Shown here: positions 18,379 through 28,997 of the stretch, piece after piece
Numbering within the stretch: the first letter of the stretch is position 1
How the letters are laid out: every line of letters starts with the position of its first letter
Assembly: GCF_009223885.1 (NCBI RefSeq)
Contig: NZ_CP045144.1
Location: 62,001-126,000, forward strand
From: Ancylobacter sp. TS-1
Lineage (GTDB): Bacteria; Pseudomonadota; Alphaproteobacteria; Rhizobiales; Xanthobacteraceae
Length of the DNA: 64,000 nt
Reading direction: 5' to 3'
Notes under the pieces: generated by a model
Databases searched by the model: none
What the model was told of the DNA's origin: nothing
The model's input: only the letters and a program-made list of their open reading frames with translations
Made by a program: the position numbers and the translations under genes

Positions 18379-18723
18379 ATGCGGCTGAAGAGCGCGATCT
18401 GGGTCTCTGCGCTGATCCGCCGTGCCAATGGCGCCGGAGCCTTCGCCGCCGTGCGCCGGCGCGGCGCCGAGGAGGCGGGGGCGATCTTCGTCAAGGTGTC
18501 GACGCAGGACGGCCGGGCGGCGCTCTACGGCCCGGCTCTGCCCTCGCTTAATGCCGAGCCCGAGCCGGGCGTGCGCCTCTTCTCGGTGATCGTGCCGGCG
18601 GGCAGCGCGGAGAGCGACGCCGAGGCGCGCATGGCGCGCGAGATCGGCTTCGATCCCGACCTCTGGTTCGTCGAGATCGAGGACCGCGAGGGCCGTTGCT
18701 TCCTCGACCTGTCGGCCGACTAG
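18379..18723 (+). CDS. DUF1491 family protein
   Basis: 114 residues matching the DUF1491 family: RLKSAIWVSALIRRANGAGAFA at the start, GAIFVKV in the centre and DPDLWFVEIEDREGR near the end. The family is confined to alphaproteobacteria and its role is unknown. It lies just downstream of the peptidoglycan-binding gene. Its TAG stop shares CTAG with the convergent DUF2336 gene. Confidence 0.87.
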   Translation: MRLKSAIWVSALIRRANGAGAFAAVRRRGAEEAGAIFVKVSTQDGRAALYGPALPSLNAEPEPGVRLFSVIVPAGSAESDAEARMAREIGFDPDLWFVEIEDREGRCFLDLSAD

Positions 18724-20189
18724 CCCTTGCGGGGCTGAACCTCGGACGTCTTCGGCGCCGACTGGGCGCTCGCCTGCGCCACCGGATGCGGCTGCGCGAA
18801 GCTGCGCATGGAGGGGGCCTCCTCGGCCCGCTCGCGGCCCGGCCGGCGGCTGCCGCGCCACGACGCCACGAGATGCTGCGCGCTGGCGAGCGGGAGCGAA
18901 TCGAACATTTCGGCGAGCCGCGCCATCTCCCCCGTCGAGCGCCCGGCGACCGGGTGGAGGCGGAACAGAACGCGCGAGAGGATGGCGAAGGACAGGCCGA
19001 GCGCGCGGGCGGCGACCGCCATGGACTGGCCGGTCTCGTCCGCCACGATGCGGGCGGCACTCTCCTCGCTGACGCCGAGCGTGCGCTCCAGCATCTTCGC
19101 CAGCGCGCCGTTCTCGGCGGTGCGGGCGGCGTCGAGCAGCGCGTCGATGAAGCCCGCCGGCGGTGCGGCCGACCGTTCGGCGAGCGGCAGCGGCGGCAGG
19201 GTGACGAGCCGCGCGATCAGCGTGGCGCGCTCTTCCGGCCCGGCGGCGAAGAATTCGGCGGAGGGCAGGACGGCCGGCGCAGCCGCTTCTGCGGCGGCGG
19301 GTTCCTCCGGCGGGACCTTGGCGAGGGGCTGGGCCTCGGCGAGGGTCGCCTGCGTCACCGTCTCGGGCAAGGGGGCTTCGGGCAAGGAGGCTTCGGTCAC
19401 GGGCGCTTCGGGCGTCGGCACGGTGTCGTCCGAGGCATGCGCGGCCACCGCTTGCGAGGTCTCCGCAACGGGCTGCGTCGCGACCGCTTCGGCCAGGGGT
19501 ATCTCGGCAGTGGAAACATCCGTTGCCGGCGGCTCCGCCACGAAGGTTGCGACGGATTCGGGTGTCTCGGCTTCGGGAAACTCGGCTTCGGGAATCTCGG
19601 CCTCGGCCGGGCGCGCGCCTTCGGATTCCGGTTCGATCGCGGCGGCGATGTCGGCGACGGGGGGCGTCGCTTCCTCGTCGTCTACCGGCGATTCGGGCGC
19701 GGCATCCAGCGTATCGCCGGCCTCGTGGCGGCGATGGACGAGTTCGGCGATGCGCTTGGCGAGGCCCGGCGAGACGTCGCGCCTCGCCGCCATGGCGGCG
19801 AGATGGGAGGGGGCGGCCTGTTCGGCCAGCCCCGCGAGGTCGTCCTCGCCGAGCACCGGCGAAAGGCGCAGGAAAGGACCGGCGAGCGAGAGCGGGGCCG
19901 TTGCGAGGTAGAGCGCGAGCGCGCGCGGCACTGCCGGATGCGGCGCCAGTTCGCGCACATGCTTGGCGGCGACCGGCACGTCCACCGCCTCGATCAGGCG
20001 GATCGCCAGCGTCACGAAGCGCGATTCGGCGGCCTCGTTGCGGATGGGCTGCTTGAGGAACTCGTGCACCAGCAGCCGCAGCATCTCCGGGCGCGTGTCC
20101 TGCGGCGGACGGCGCGCGGCATCGATCGTATCGGAAGGGCCGGAGCCGGGCGTGGACGACATGGGCGGCGGGCTGCTCGCGATTGGCAC
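18720..20189 (-). CDS. DUF2336 domain protein
   Basis: About 489 residues. Helical N-terminal repeats (residues ~40-160) and a C-terminal helical block (ERTLGVSEESAARIVADETGQSMAVAARALGL) flank a long acidic linker with Ala-Glu-Pro repeats (TPEAPVTEASLPEAPLPE). DUF2336 proteins are alpha-helical, and some are linked to cell-cycle or stress signalling in alphaproteobacteria; the role here is unknown. Start: GTG 20189 has GGGAG five bases upstream; ATG 20162 is the alternative. It converges with DUF1491 with a four-base overlap. Confidence 0.85.
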   Translation of the reverse strand: MPIASSPPPMSSTPGSGPSDTIDAARRPPQDTRPEMLRLLVHEFLKQPIRNEAAESRFVTLAIRLIEAVDVPVAAKHVRELAPHPAVPRALALYLATAPLSLAGPFLRLSPVLGEDDLAGLAEQAAPSHLAAMAARRDVSPGLAKRIAELVHRRHEAGDTLDAAPESPVDDEEATPPVADIAAAIEPESEGARPAEAEIPEAEFPEAETPESVATFVAEPPATDVSTAEIPLAEAVATQPVAETSQAVAAHASDDTVPTPEAPVTEASLPEAPLPETVTQATLAEAQPLAKVPPEEPAAAEAAAPAVLPSAEFFAAGPEERATLIARLVTLPPLPLAERSAAPPAGFIDALLDAARTAENGALAKMLERTLGVSEESAARIVADETGQSMAVAARALGLSFAILSRVLFRLHPVAGRSTGEMARLAEMFDSLPLASAQHLVASWRGSRRPGRERAEEAPSMRSFAQPHPVAQASAQSAPKTSEVQPRKG

Positions 20190-20235
20190 TCGCGCTCCCG
20201 GGCGGGGGCGCGGAACCAAAGCTAGGCGGCGAACG

Positions 20236-20254
20236 TTAGAAACCCGTTAACCAT
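20236..20254. promoter_or_regulatory. CtrA-like site upstream of DUF2336 gene
   Basis: TTAG-N7-TTAA (20236-20250), with the second half extended to TTAACCAT, the 8-mer reported for CtrA in alphaproteobacteria. It lies 47 bases upstream of the DUF2336 start and 50 before the small plus-strand gene. Suggestive only. Confidence 0.35.
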
Positions 20255-20303
20255 AATCGCACGTACTGTCGGTTATCCGGTCGACCGAGCGGTGGAGAGC
20301 GCA

Positions 20304-20516
20304 ATGGGCGCGGTGGTGCCGTTTCCGATGTGCCGGACGCCCGCGCAGAGTCGCAGCGTCCGTGCGAGGTCCGCGCTGGCGAGCCCGTCGTCGGACCGAT
20401 CTTCGCGCCAGCTTTGGGGCGAGGTCATCATCCTGCCCGTGGTGCAGCTTGTGCGCCACGCCGACGCGCCGACGCCGCCCGATTCCCCCACGCGGGAACG
20501 ACGCGAGCCGCTATAA
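20304..20516 (+). CDS. Small protein, function unknown
   Basis: 70 residues. It begins MGAVVPFP and contains a hydrophobic strand EVIILPVVQLVRH between polar arms. GGAGA lies five bases before ATG 20304, giving a good ribosome site. Its stop overlaps the convergent DUF1254-like gene by six bases. Small proteins starting with a VVPFP-like strand are frequent in Rhizobiales but uncharacterised. Confidence 0.5.
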   Translation: MGAVVPFPMCRTPAQSRSVRARSALASPSSDRSSRQLWGEVIILPVVQLVRHADAPTPPDSPTRERREPL

Positions 20517-21056
20517 GGCGGGGCCGCAGTTCGCCGCTTCCATCCGTGCCCGTACTTCCTCCCGGGCGCCCCGCTCGCGCACCATGGCGCGGATGAGGAC
20601 GATGCCCTCATTGCTCGGCGATTCGACGATCAGGCGGTCGGCGGCGGTGACTTCCTCGTCCTCCGGCAGCGCGGCGCGCTGCTTGCTGTTCATCAGGTCC
20701 AATTCGATGATGCTGCGCCCCGCCGAACGGTCGTTGATCGCGTAGAAGGGCAGCCCGAACCGCGTGTAGAACGACACCGAGGTGTAGTCCTCGGTGGTCG
20801 GCACGCGCACCTTGAGCGGGCCGTCGCTGAGGTCGTAGAGGCAGACAGCCGAGATGAAGGCCGGATCGGTCGCCGGCAGCACGGCGCCGAGCGCGGACGG
20901 GTCGTCGATCTGCGCCACCCGGTTGGGATCGCCGACCGCCGAGAGGCGCGCATAGGCATCCTGCTCGGAGAGGTAGGGCAGGATCAGCACCGCCACCAGA
21001 TGCACGATGCCGCCGAGCACGATGCCGGCGAGGATGGGAAGGATCAGCCGCTTCAC
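20511..21056 (-). CDS. DUF1254-like protein
   Basis: 181 residues with an N-terminal signal/TM segment (LILPILAGIVLGGIVHLVAVLIL). The remainder contains DPAFISAVCLYDLSDGPLKV and FYTRFGLPFYAINDRSA, resembling the DUF1254 core of alphaproteobacterial short forms. It is probably periplasmic and membrane-anchored; function unknown. The GTG start at 21056 overlaps the DUF1214 stop as GTGA, so the pair is translationally coupled and the products probably act together. Confidence 0.8.
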   Translation of the reverse strand: MKRLILPILAGIVLGGIVHLVAVLILPYLSEQDAYARLSAVGDPNRVAQIDDPSALGAVLPATDPAFISAVCLYDLSDGPLKVRVPTTEDYTSVSFYTRFGLPFYAINDRSAGRSIIELDLMNSKQRAALPEDEEVTAADRLIVESPSNEGIVLIRAMVRERGAREEVRARMEAANCGPAL

Positions 21057-21628
21057 GGGCAGCTCTCCGTCGCGATGGCCGGCATGGGCGGCGCGTCGCT
21101 GGTGCGGCTGGCGAGGCCGACCGAGGTGTCGTAGAGGCGCAGCGTAAGCGCGATGCGGTCGCGGGCGCCGGTCGGCAGCCAGTTGCCGGCGCGTGCGCGC
21201 GGGCCGAGCGCCACGTCGATGCTGCCGTTGCGGTTCCACACCACTTCGGCGCTGGTGAAGCCCGAGCGGTCGGCGGCGTTCTCGATCAGCCGTCCCTGGC
21301 CGTCGGTGGCGGTCAGGGTCCAGAACCGCGCCTGCGGCAGTTCGCCGGAAATTCGGATGTCGCAGCGGCCGTCGAGCGGGCGGCCCGCCGAATCGGTGGT
21401 GGCGACGAAGGCGATGCCGTCCGCCAGTTCGAGCGGCAGCTCGCCGGCGCGGGCGAGGGCGGCACGCGCATACGGGTCCGCCGTCTCGGTGCCGGCCTTG
21501 GGCCAGGTTTCCCACGGCCCCGAGCGCACGAGGCCGGGCCCGTAGCCGTCCACCGTGGAGATCCAGGTGAGGCCGAGCCCGACGGCGGTGCCGACGGCCA
21601 TGGTCAGGATGAGCAGCAGGGAACGCAC
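21053..21628 (-). CDS. DUF1214 domain protein
   Basis: 191 residues. A signal/TM segment (LLLILTMAVGTAVGLGLTWIS) is followed by a DUF1214 domain: FVATTDSAGRPLDGRCDIRISG, ARFWTLTATDG and a C-terminal WLPTGARDRIALTLRLYDT. Larger proteins in other bacteria fuse DUF1254 and DUF1214; here they are two coupled genes. Exported, function unknown. Confidence 0.88.
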   Translation of the reverse strand: MRSLLLILTMAVGTAVGLGLTWISTVDGYGPGLVRSGPWETWPKAGTETADPYARAALARAGELPLELADGIAFVATTDSAGRPLDGRCDIRISGELPQARFWTLTATDGQGRLIENAADRSGFTSAEVVWNRNGSIDVALGPRARAGNWLPTGARDRIALTLRLYDTSVGLASRTSDAPPMPAIATESCP

Positions 21629-21696
21629 GGGCGGCAGCTATCCGGTGAAGGGCCCATGGATGGGCGCAAGCGGGGGCAAGGTCAATCGCGGCGGGG

Positions 21697-23943
21697 TCAG
21701 TTGTTTCCGGTGAGGGCGATTCCGGTCGTCGATGCCGGGTCGGCGGCGGCGGTGGGGCGGCGCGCCGGCTGGGCGGCGGCCTCGCGCAGGCGGGCGGAGA
21801 GCGCCATCAACCGCTCGGCGGCGGCCGGGCTCAACGTCACCGGGCGCTGCACGCCCTCGATCTGGAGGGCCGAGGCCTGCGCCGCCGCGCCGTCGAGCAC
21901 GGGAGGCGGCTGGTTGCCGAGCCCCGGCGTCGGCTTGATCTCGATGCCCTGATGGGCGAAGGCCATCACCTTCTGCCACGTCATCGCCGGCAGCGACCCG
22001 CCGGTCATCCGGCGGGTCGAGGCGTAGTCGTCATTGCCGAACCAGATCGCCCCTACGTAATTACCGGTAAATCCAACAAACCAGGCGTCGCGATAGGCGT
22101 TGGTGGTGCCCGTCTTGCCGGACACCTTGGTGCCCGGGATCATGGCGCGCCGGCCGGTGCCGTTCTCGACCACGCTGTTCAGCATCGGGTTGATCATGGC
22201 GATGATGTTGGGCGGAATCACCTGATGCGGCTTGGGGCCGTTCTGGGCGAAGCTCCAGACCGGCTCGCCCGCCGGGGTGCGCATCTCGACCACGGCGTGC
22301 GGATCGACCGAATAGCCGCCGGAGGCGAACACGGCGTAGCCGGTGGCCTGATCGAGCACCGTCACCTCCGCCGCGCCGAGCGGCAGCGCGCGGGTGATCT
22401 TGAGCTCGCTCTTCACGCCCATGGCGTGGGCGAGGTCGACGATGCGCCCGCGCCCGATGGATTCGGCGAGCTTGACCGCCACCGTGTTGAGCGAGCGGGT
22501 CAGCGCGGTCATCATCGTGATCGAGCCGGCATAGGAGCGCCCGTAATTCTGCGGGCACCAGTTGCCGATGCAGATCGGACCGTCGACGACGATGGTCTGC
22601 GGGTTGTAGCGCCCGGTCATCAGCGCCGCCGTGTAGACATAGGGCTTGAAGGACGAGCCGGGCTGGCGCAGCGCGTCGGTGGCGCGGTTGAACTGGCTCT
22701 CGCCATAGTCGCGCCCGCCCACCATGGCGCGCACGGCGCCGTTCGGCTCCATCACCACCATGGCCGACTGGCTGGCGCCGTAATCCTTGCCGAACTGGCG
22801 CAGGCTGTCGCGGATGGCGGTGTCGGCGGCCTTCTGGATGTTGGGATCGAGCGCCGTGCGCACGATGAAGGAGCGCTCGGCGAAGTCCTTCGGCAGCTTG
22901 TCGACGATGCGCTTCACCTGCTCGAAGGCGAAGTCGAGATAGTACTCGGGCAGGTCGTCCTGCTTGCGGTCGATGGGGGTCGCCGGGTTGCGGCGGGCGC
23001 CGAACACCTGACCCTCGGTCATGAAGCCGGCATCGACGAGGTTGTCGAGCACGACGGAGGCGCGCCCGCGCGCGGCCGGCAGGTTGACGTGCGGGGCAAA
23101 GCGCGAGGGCGCCTTGAACAGGCCGGCCAGCATGGCGGCCTCGGCGAGGTTCACGTCGCGCGCCGACTTGCCGAAATAGTATTGCGAGGCTGCGTCCACG
23201 CCGAAGGCGCCGCCGCCCATATAGGCGCGGTCCAGATAGAGCTTGAGGATCTGGTTCTTGGTGAGGTGGAACTCCAGCCACAGCGCGAGGAACGCTTCCT
23301 TGATCTTGCGCTCCAGCGTGCGCTCGTTCGACAGGAACAGGTTCTTGGCGAGCTGCTGGGTGAGCGAGGAACCGCCCTGCACCACGCCGCCGGCGCGCGC
23401 GTTCGACAGCACGGCGCGGAAGGTGCCGGGAATGTCGATGCCGAAATGCTCGTAGAAGCGCCGGTCCTCGGTGGCCAGCACCGCCTTGATGAGGTGGTCG
23501 GGGAATTCTTCCAGCGGCACCGTGTCGTTGTGGCGGATGCCGCGCTCGCCGATGGTGTTGCCGTAGCGGTCGAGGAAGGTGACGGAAAGCTCGGCCCGCT
23601 TGAGCCAGTCGTCGGAGGTCTCGCGGAAGGCGGGAACGGCCAGCGCCAGCATCAGCACGGCGCCGACCGCGCCCCAGGTCATGCCCTCCGAGCCCAGCGA
23701 GATCGCCCAGCGGGCCGGGCCCTGCACGTTGAACCGCTCGGTGAAGGCGACGAAACCGTCCCACGTCGAGCGCAGGCCGACGCCGCCATTGTAGATCGAC
23801 GAGTCGATCCAGGAATCGATGGCCAGAAGCGCATTGCGCACGCGCCGGCCGAACCCCGACGGCGCCGGCTTGCCCTCGGGCGCATCCTGCGGCTCGGTCG
23901 GCGGAGCGGCCTCCGTCGGATCGGTGTTCGGCGTGTCGTTCAA
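21697..23943 (-). CDS. Class A penicillin-binding protein (bifunctional transglycosylase/transpeptidase)
   Basis: 748 residues that build and cross-link peptidoglycan at the inner membrane. A cytoplasmic Pro/Glu-rich N-terminus leads to a TM segment (about residues 90-107). The GT51 domain follows, with ATEDRRFYEHFGID and QGGSSLTQQLAKN, then the transpeptidase domain with SxxK in PGSSFKPY, SLN and KTG in SGKTGTT. The likely start is TTG 23943, with GGAG eight bases upstream and no nearby ATG. An unusually long N-terminal tail of about 85 residues precedes the membrane anchor. It is divergent from the YcgN-like gene. Confidence 0.95.
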   Translation of the reverse strand: MNDTPNTDPTEAAPPTEPQDAPEGKPAPSGFGRRVRNALLAIDSWIDSSIYNGGVGLRSTWDGFVAFTERFNVQGPARWAISLGSEGMTWGAVGAVLMLALAVPAFRETSDDWLKRAELSVTFLDRYGNTIGERGIRHNDTVPLEEFPDHLIKAVLATEDRRFYEHFGIDIPGTFRAVLSNARAGGVVQGGSSLTQQLAKNLFLSNERTLERKIKEAFLALWLEFHLTKNQILKLYLDRAYMGGGAFGVDAASQYYFGKSARDVNLAEAAMLAGLFKAPSRFAPHVNLPAARGRASVVLDNLVDAGFMTEGQVFGARRNPATPIDRKQDDLPEYYLDFAFEQVKRIVDKLPKDFAERSFIVRTALDPNIQKAADTAIRDSLRQFGKDYGASQSAMVVMEPNGAVRAMVGGRDYGESQFNRATDALRQPGSSFKPYVYTAALMTGRYNPQTIVVDGPICIGNWCPQNYGRSYAGSITMMTALTRSLNTVAVKLAESIGRGRIVDLAHAMGVKSELKITRALPLGAAEVTVLDQATGYAVFASGGYSVDPHAVVEMRTPAGEPVWSFAQNGPKPHQVIPPNIIAMINPMLNSVVENGTGRRAMIPGTKVSGKTGTTNAYRDAWFVGFTGNYVGAIWFGNDDYASTRRMTGGSLPAMTWQKVMAFAHQGIEIKPTPGLGNQPPPVLDGAAAQASALQIEGVQRPVTLSPAAAERLMALSARLREAAAQPARRPTAAADPASTTGIALTGNN

Positions 23944-24129
23944 ACCGTTGCTCCAGCGGCGTCCGGGCTGCCGCCCGATGCCTCTTCGCTCTTATAGCCG
24001 AGCCCTTGCCGCCGGACGAGGGCGGCAACAAGGCTCGCCAGAGCGAGAATGCAACGCTATCTAATCCGTGATCGTCGGTTCGTGAAGCGCGGACCGGCTC
24101 CACGATTGCGATCGGGAACCCCCCTGCCG

Positions 24130-24681
24130 ATGCCCGACCCTTCGACCCCCGCCGAGGCGGCGCCGTTCTGGCGAACCAAGACGCTGGACGAGATGAGCCC
24201 CGCCGAGTGGGAGAGCCTGTGCGACGGCTGCGGGCGCTGCTGCCTCGTCAAGTTGCAGGACGAGGACAGCAACGCCGTCGCCTATACCGATATCGGCTGC
24301 CAGCTTCTCGACGATTTCGGCTGCCGCTGCCGCGACTATCCCAACCGGCAGGCGCAGGTGCCCGATTGCGTGCGTCTCACCCCCGAGGCGGTGCGCACGC
24401 TTGGCTGGCTGCCGCCCTCCTGCGGCTACCGGCTGGTGGCCGAGGGGCGCGACCTCTACTGGTGGCATCCGCTGGTCTCCGGCGATGCGGAAAGCGTGCA
24501 TGCGGCGGGCGTCTCGGTGCGCGGCAAGGTCGCGGCGCTGGAGGACGAACTGCCTCTGGAGGATTATCTCGACCACATGGTGCGCTGGCCGGTGCGCCTG
24601 CCGCGCGGGGCCGTGCGCAAAAAAGAACTCCGCACGGGGGAGCCCCTCAAGGCCGCCCCCGCCAAAACATCGCCGCGCTAG
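24130..24681 (+). CDS. YcgN/UPF0260 family cysteine cluster protein
   Basis: 183 residues. Conserved features are [27 protein letters not shown] with a CxxCxxCC cluster, and [22 protein letters not shown] and PPSCGYRL with further cysteines. The family probably binds a metal or Fe-S centre; its role is unknown. ATG 24130 is preferred to an upstream reading because the family begins close to the FW motif, though no ribosome site is obvious. Confidence 0.92.
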   Translation: MPDPSTPAEAAPFWRTKTLDEMSPAEWESLCDGCGRCCLVKLQDEDSNAVAYTDIGCQLLDDFGCRCRDYPNRQAQVPDCVRLTPEAVRTLGWLPPSCGYRLVAEGRDLYWWHPLVSGDAESVHAAGVSVRGKVAALEDELPLEDYLDHMVRWPVRLPRGAVRKKELRTGEPLKAAPAKTSPR

Positions 24682-24708
24682 CTGGCCGCCGCTCCCGTCC
24701 GCTCCCGC

Positions 24709-24996
24709 TCAGGGCGGGCCGCCGCCACCGCCATGTTCGTCGGCGAATTCGATGCCGGCCTGGGTCTGCTCGATGGCCTGCCGGATGAGCCCGATGGCCC
24801 GCTCGCGGTGACCGCCCTTGTTGGGCGTCGCCTCGCGCAGCGAGGCCAGCGCCGCGTAGAGGTCCGACAGGGCGCGTTCCATGTTGCCCTGATAGGCCGC
24901 CGCCGGCAGCGCCGGCAGGGTGGCGAAGGCCACGGCGAGGGCACCGCCGGCCGCCAATACGCCGAGGTCGCGGCGGGTCATCGATTCATCGGACAT
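24709..24996 (-). CDS. Small exported protein with Tat-like signal, function unknown
   Basis: 95 residues. The N-terminus MTRRDLGVLAAGGALAVAF is a twin-arginine-type signal (RRDLG), cleaved near AAA. The mature part of about 60 residues is helical (MERALSDLYAALASLREATPN, AIGLIRQAIEQTQAGIEFADE) and ends in a Gly-rich tail. AGGAG lies seven bases before ATG 24996. No known domain. Confidence 0.75.
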   Translation of the reverse strand: MSDESMTRRDLGVLAAGGALAVAFATLPALPAAAYQGNMERALSDLYAALASLREATPNKGGHRERAIGLIRQAIEQTQAGIEFADEHGGGGGPP

Positions 24997-25084
24997 GCGA
25001 TTTCTCCTGCCGTTCCCCCGGCGCGGGCACGATGCCGCGCCCGCAGGCCCGCTGCAAGAGCGTGGGGCGGCGCCCCGGCCGCGC

Positions 25085-26221
25085 TCACAGCTCCAGCACG
25101 CTCCTGTCGACCTTCTCGATGTCCCGGGTGCCGGTGAGCGCCATGGAGACGTCAAGCTCCTTGCGCATGATCTCGATGGCCTTGGCGACGCCGGCCTGGC
25201 CGCCGGCGGCCAGCGACCACAGGAAGGCCTTGCCCATCATGCAGCCGCGCGCGCCCAGCGCCCGCGCCTTCAGGATGTCCTGTCCCGACTGCACGCCGCC
25301 GTCGAACCAGACCTCGCTGTTGCTGCCGCCGATGGCGTCGACGATGCGCGGCAGCGCCTTGATCGAGGAGATGGCGCCGTCCAACTGGCGGCCGCCATGG
25401 TTGGAAACGACGATGGCGTCGGCGCCGGTGGCGGCGGCGATCTTCGCGTCCTCGACGTCGAGCACGCCCTTGAGGATGAGCTTGCCCGGCCAGATGGAGC
25501 GGACCCATTCGACGTCCTTCCACGACAGGGACGGGTCGAACTGGCCGGCGATCCACTGCGAGAGGGTGCTCAGGCTGTCGCTTTCCTTGCGCACCGCGAG
25601 ATTGCCGAAGGAATGGCGCTTGCCCATCAGCACGCTGGCGATCCAGCGCGGCTTGGTGGCGATGTCGAGGGCGTTGGCGAGGGTGAGCTTCGGGGGAACG
25701 GCGAGGCCGTTCTTGATGTCCATGTGGCGCTGGCCCTGGATCTGCAGGTCGAGCGTCAGCACGAGGGCCGAGCATTTGGCGGCCTTGGCGCGCTCGATCA
25801 GCGATTCCGAGAACTTGCGGTCGCGCATCACGTAGAGCTGGAACCAGAAGGGCTTGTCCACCGCGCCCGCCACGTCCTCGATCGAGCAGATCGACATGGT
25901 GGAGAGGGTGAAGGGGATGCCGGCGGCCTGCGCGGCACGGCAGCCATGGATCTCGCCGTCGCCGTGGAACAGGCCGGTGAGGCCGGTCGGGGCGATGGCC
26001 AGCGGCAGGGCGACCTTCTCGCCGATCATGGTGGTGGCGGTCGAGCGCTCGGAGACGTCGATCATGACGCGCTGGCGCAGGCCGATGGCGGCAAGGTCCG
26101 CCTTGTTGGCCTTGAGCGTCGCCTCGTCATAGGAGCCCCGGTCGGCGTAGTGGAAGATCGCGCGCGGCACCTTGCGTTTGGCGATGGCGCGCAGGTCCTG
26201 GATGTTGGTGACGGCAGCCAT
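25085..26221 (-). CDS. lldD: FMN-dependent alpha-hydroxy-acid dehydrogenase (L-lactate dehydrogenase type)
   Basis: 378 residues. Oxidises L-lactate to pyruvate and passes electrons to the respiratory chain. The FMN-binding TIM-barrel motifs are present: YADRGSYDE, LAIAPTGLTG, the active-site VSNHGGRQLDG with the catalytic His and Arg, and DGGVQSGQDILKA. AAGGA lies upstream of ATG 26221. The gene follows lldP, but a terminator hairpin lies between them. Another short 2-hydroxy acid is a possible substrate, though the lldP/lldR neighbours argue for lactate. Confidence 0.93.
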   Translation of the reverse strand: MAAVTNIQDLRAIAKRKVPRAIFHYADRGSYDEATLKANKADLAAIGLRQRVMIDVSERSTATTMIGEKVALPLAIAPTGLTGLFHGDGEIHGCRAAQAAGIPFTLSTMSICSIEDVAGAVDKPFWFQLYVMRDRKFSESLIERAKAAKCSALVLTLDLQIQGQRHMDIKNGLAVPPKLTLANALDIATKPRWIASVLMGKRHSFGNLAVRKESDSLSTLSQWIAGQFDPSLSWKDVEWVRSIWPGKLILKGVLDVEDAKIAAATGADAIVVSNHGGRQLDGAISSIKALPRIVDAIGGSNSEVWFDGGVQSGQDILKARALGARGCMMGKAFLWSLAAGGQAGVAKAIEIMRKELDVSMALTGTRDIEKVDRSVLEL

Positions 26222-26276
26222 GAGGACGTCCTTCCACGAAACCGGGACGGGCGCGGGGCGTCCGTCCCGATGCAAG

Positions 26277-26306
26277 AAAACCGGGGGAGGCTCTTACGCC
26301 TCCCCC
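26277..26306 (-). terminator. Terminator/attenuator between lldP and lldD
   Basis: On the minus strand GGGGGAGGC / GCCTCCCCC with a six-base loop is followed by GGTTTTCTT. It should partly stop transcripts leaving lldP, so lldD would be expressed less than lldP unless it has its own promoter. Confidence 0.85.
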
Positions 26307-26312
26307 GCGGGG

Positions 26313-27992
<1,680 letters not shown>

Positions 27993-28109
27993 GGGCGTTT
28001 CTCCGGGGAAGACGTGTCTGCCGGGTTGACCCCGTTTTTTGCCGGATTGGGCCCGGTCTCTGCCGCGCCAGTCCTCCTTCTGGTAAGGAGGTCACAAGGA
28101 AGTTCTGCT

Positions 28110-28128
28110 TGGTAAGTTTGCCTTACCA
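28110..28128. promoter_or_regulatory. Probable LldR operator (FadR-type inverted repeat)
   Basis: TGGTAAG-TTTGC-CTTACCA, a perfect 7-bp inverted repeat of the TGGT-N-ACCA type used by FadR-subfamily GntR regulators. It lies between divergent lldP and lldR, 118 bases upstream of lldP and 96 upstream of lldR. A half copy TGGTAAGG is at 28081-28088. Control of both genes by LldR, relieved by lactate, is the usual arrangement and is inferred here. Confidence 0.75.
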
Positions 28129-28223
28129 TTCAAGTCAATTGGTACGAAGATACGACTTTCGTGTTAATTACGTAGCGGAATGGAAAAAAATTCCGTAGGA
28201 AAAACAAAGGGGAGGCTGGTTCC

Positions 28224-28985
28224 TTGGAGCGCCTGCGAACACCAAAATTGGCGGAAGCCATCGCCGAGCATATTGAGAGACTGATCCTCGAAGGCGTGCT
28301 GCGCCCCGGCGAGAAGCTCGCCAGCGAGCGCGATCTGGCCGAGCGCCTCGACGTCTCGCGTCCCTCGCTGCGCGACGCGCTGGAGATTCTGGAGGGGCGG
28401 GGACTGCTGGCGACCAGCCGCGAGGGCACCCGCGTCACCCAGTTCCTGTCGGGCCTGACCGAGCCGCTCGCCGGGCTGCTGCAATCGAACGAGCAGGTGA
28501 CGGCCGACTATTTCGAATACCGCGCGGCGGTGGAGCGCACGGCGGCGGGGCTGGCGGCGGTGCGCGCCACCGAGCCCGAGCGGCAGGCGATCCGCGACTG
28601 CCTCGCCGAGATGGAGGCCGCCCATCAGGTCCGGGACGCCGACCGCGAGGCCGAGGCGGATATCGAGCTGCACCGGCTCGTCTACGCCGCCTCGCACAAC
28701 CTCGTCATCCTGCACGTGATGCGGGCCTTCTCGGAGATGCTGCGGCGGGACATCTTCTTCAACCGCACCTCGCTGTTCGAGCTGGCCGCCTTCCGCGACG
28801 CGCTGCTGGAGCAGCACCGGGCGATCGGCGAGGCGGTGGTGGCGGGCGACGCGCCGGTGGCCGAGAAGGCGACGCACGACCACCTCACCTTCGTCAACGA
28901 CACGGTGGAGCGCACGCGGCGCGATGCCGCCCGGGTCGATCTCGCGGTGCGCCGGCTCACCCGCTCGACGCTGCTGGGGGGCTGA
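28224..28985 (+). CDS. lldR: FadR-subfamily GntR transcriptional regulator
   Basis: 253 residues: an N-terminal winged HTH (ASERDLAERLDVSRPSLRDALEILEGRGLL) and a C-terminal FCD ligand-binding domain with the metal-binding histidines in ELHRLVYAASHN, LEQHRAIGEAV and HLTFVND. It is the likely lactate-responsive regulator of lldP/lldD because it is divergent from lldP and shares the operator region. The start is TTG 28224, preceded by GGGGAGG; no upstream ATG is suitable. Confidence 0.9.
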   Translation: MERLRTPKLAEAIAEHIERLILEGVLRPGEKLASERDLAERLDVSRPSLRDALEILEGRGLLATSREGTRVTQFLSGLTEPLAGLLQSNEQVTADYFEYRAAVERTAAGLAAVRATEPERQAIRDCLAEMEAAHQVRDADREAEADIELHRLVYAASHNLVILHVMRAFSEMLRRDIFFNRTSLFELAAFRDALLEQHRAIGEAVVAGDAPVAEKATHDHLTFVNDTVERTRRDAARVDLAVRRLTRSTLLGG

Positions 28986-28997
28986 GCGGGGCGGGCC

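Noticed and set aside
21952..23997. 681-codon plus-strand frame opposite the penicillin-binding protein gene
   Set aside because: It is an antisense shadow of a high-GC gene. The minus-strand product has full GT51 and transpeptidase motifs, while the plus frame has no recognisable domain and a His/Gly/Arg-rich composition.
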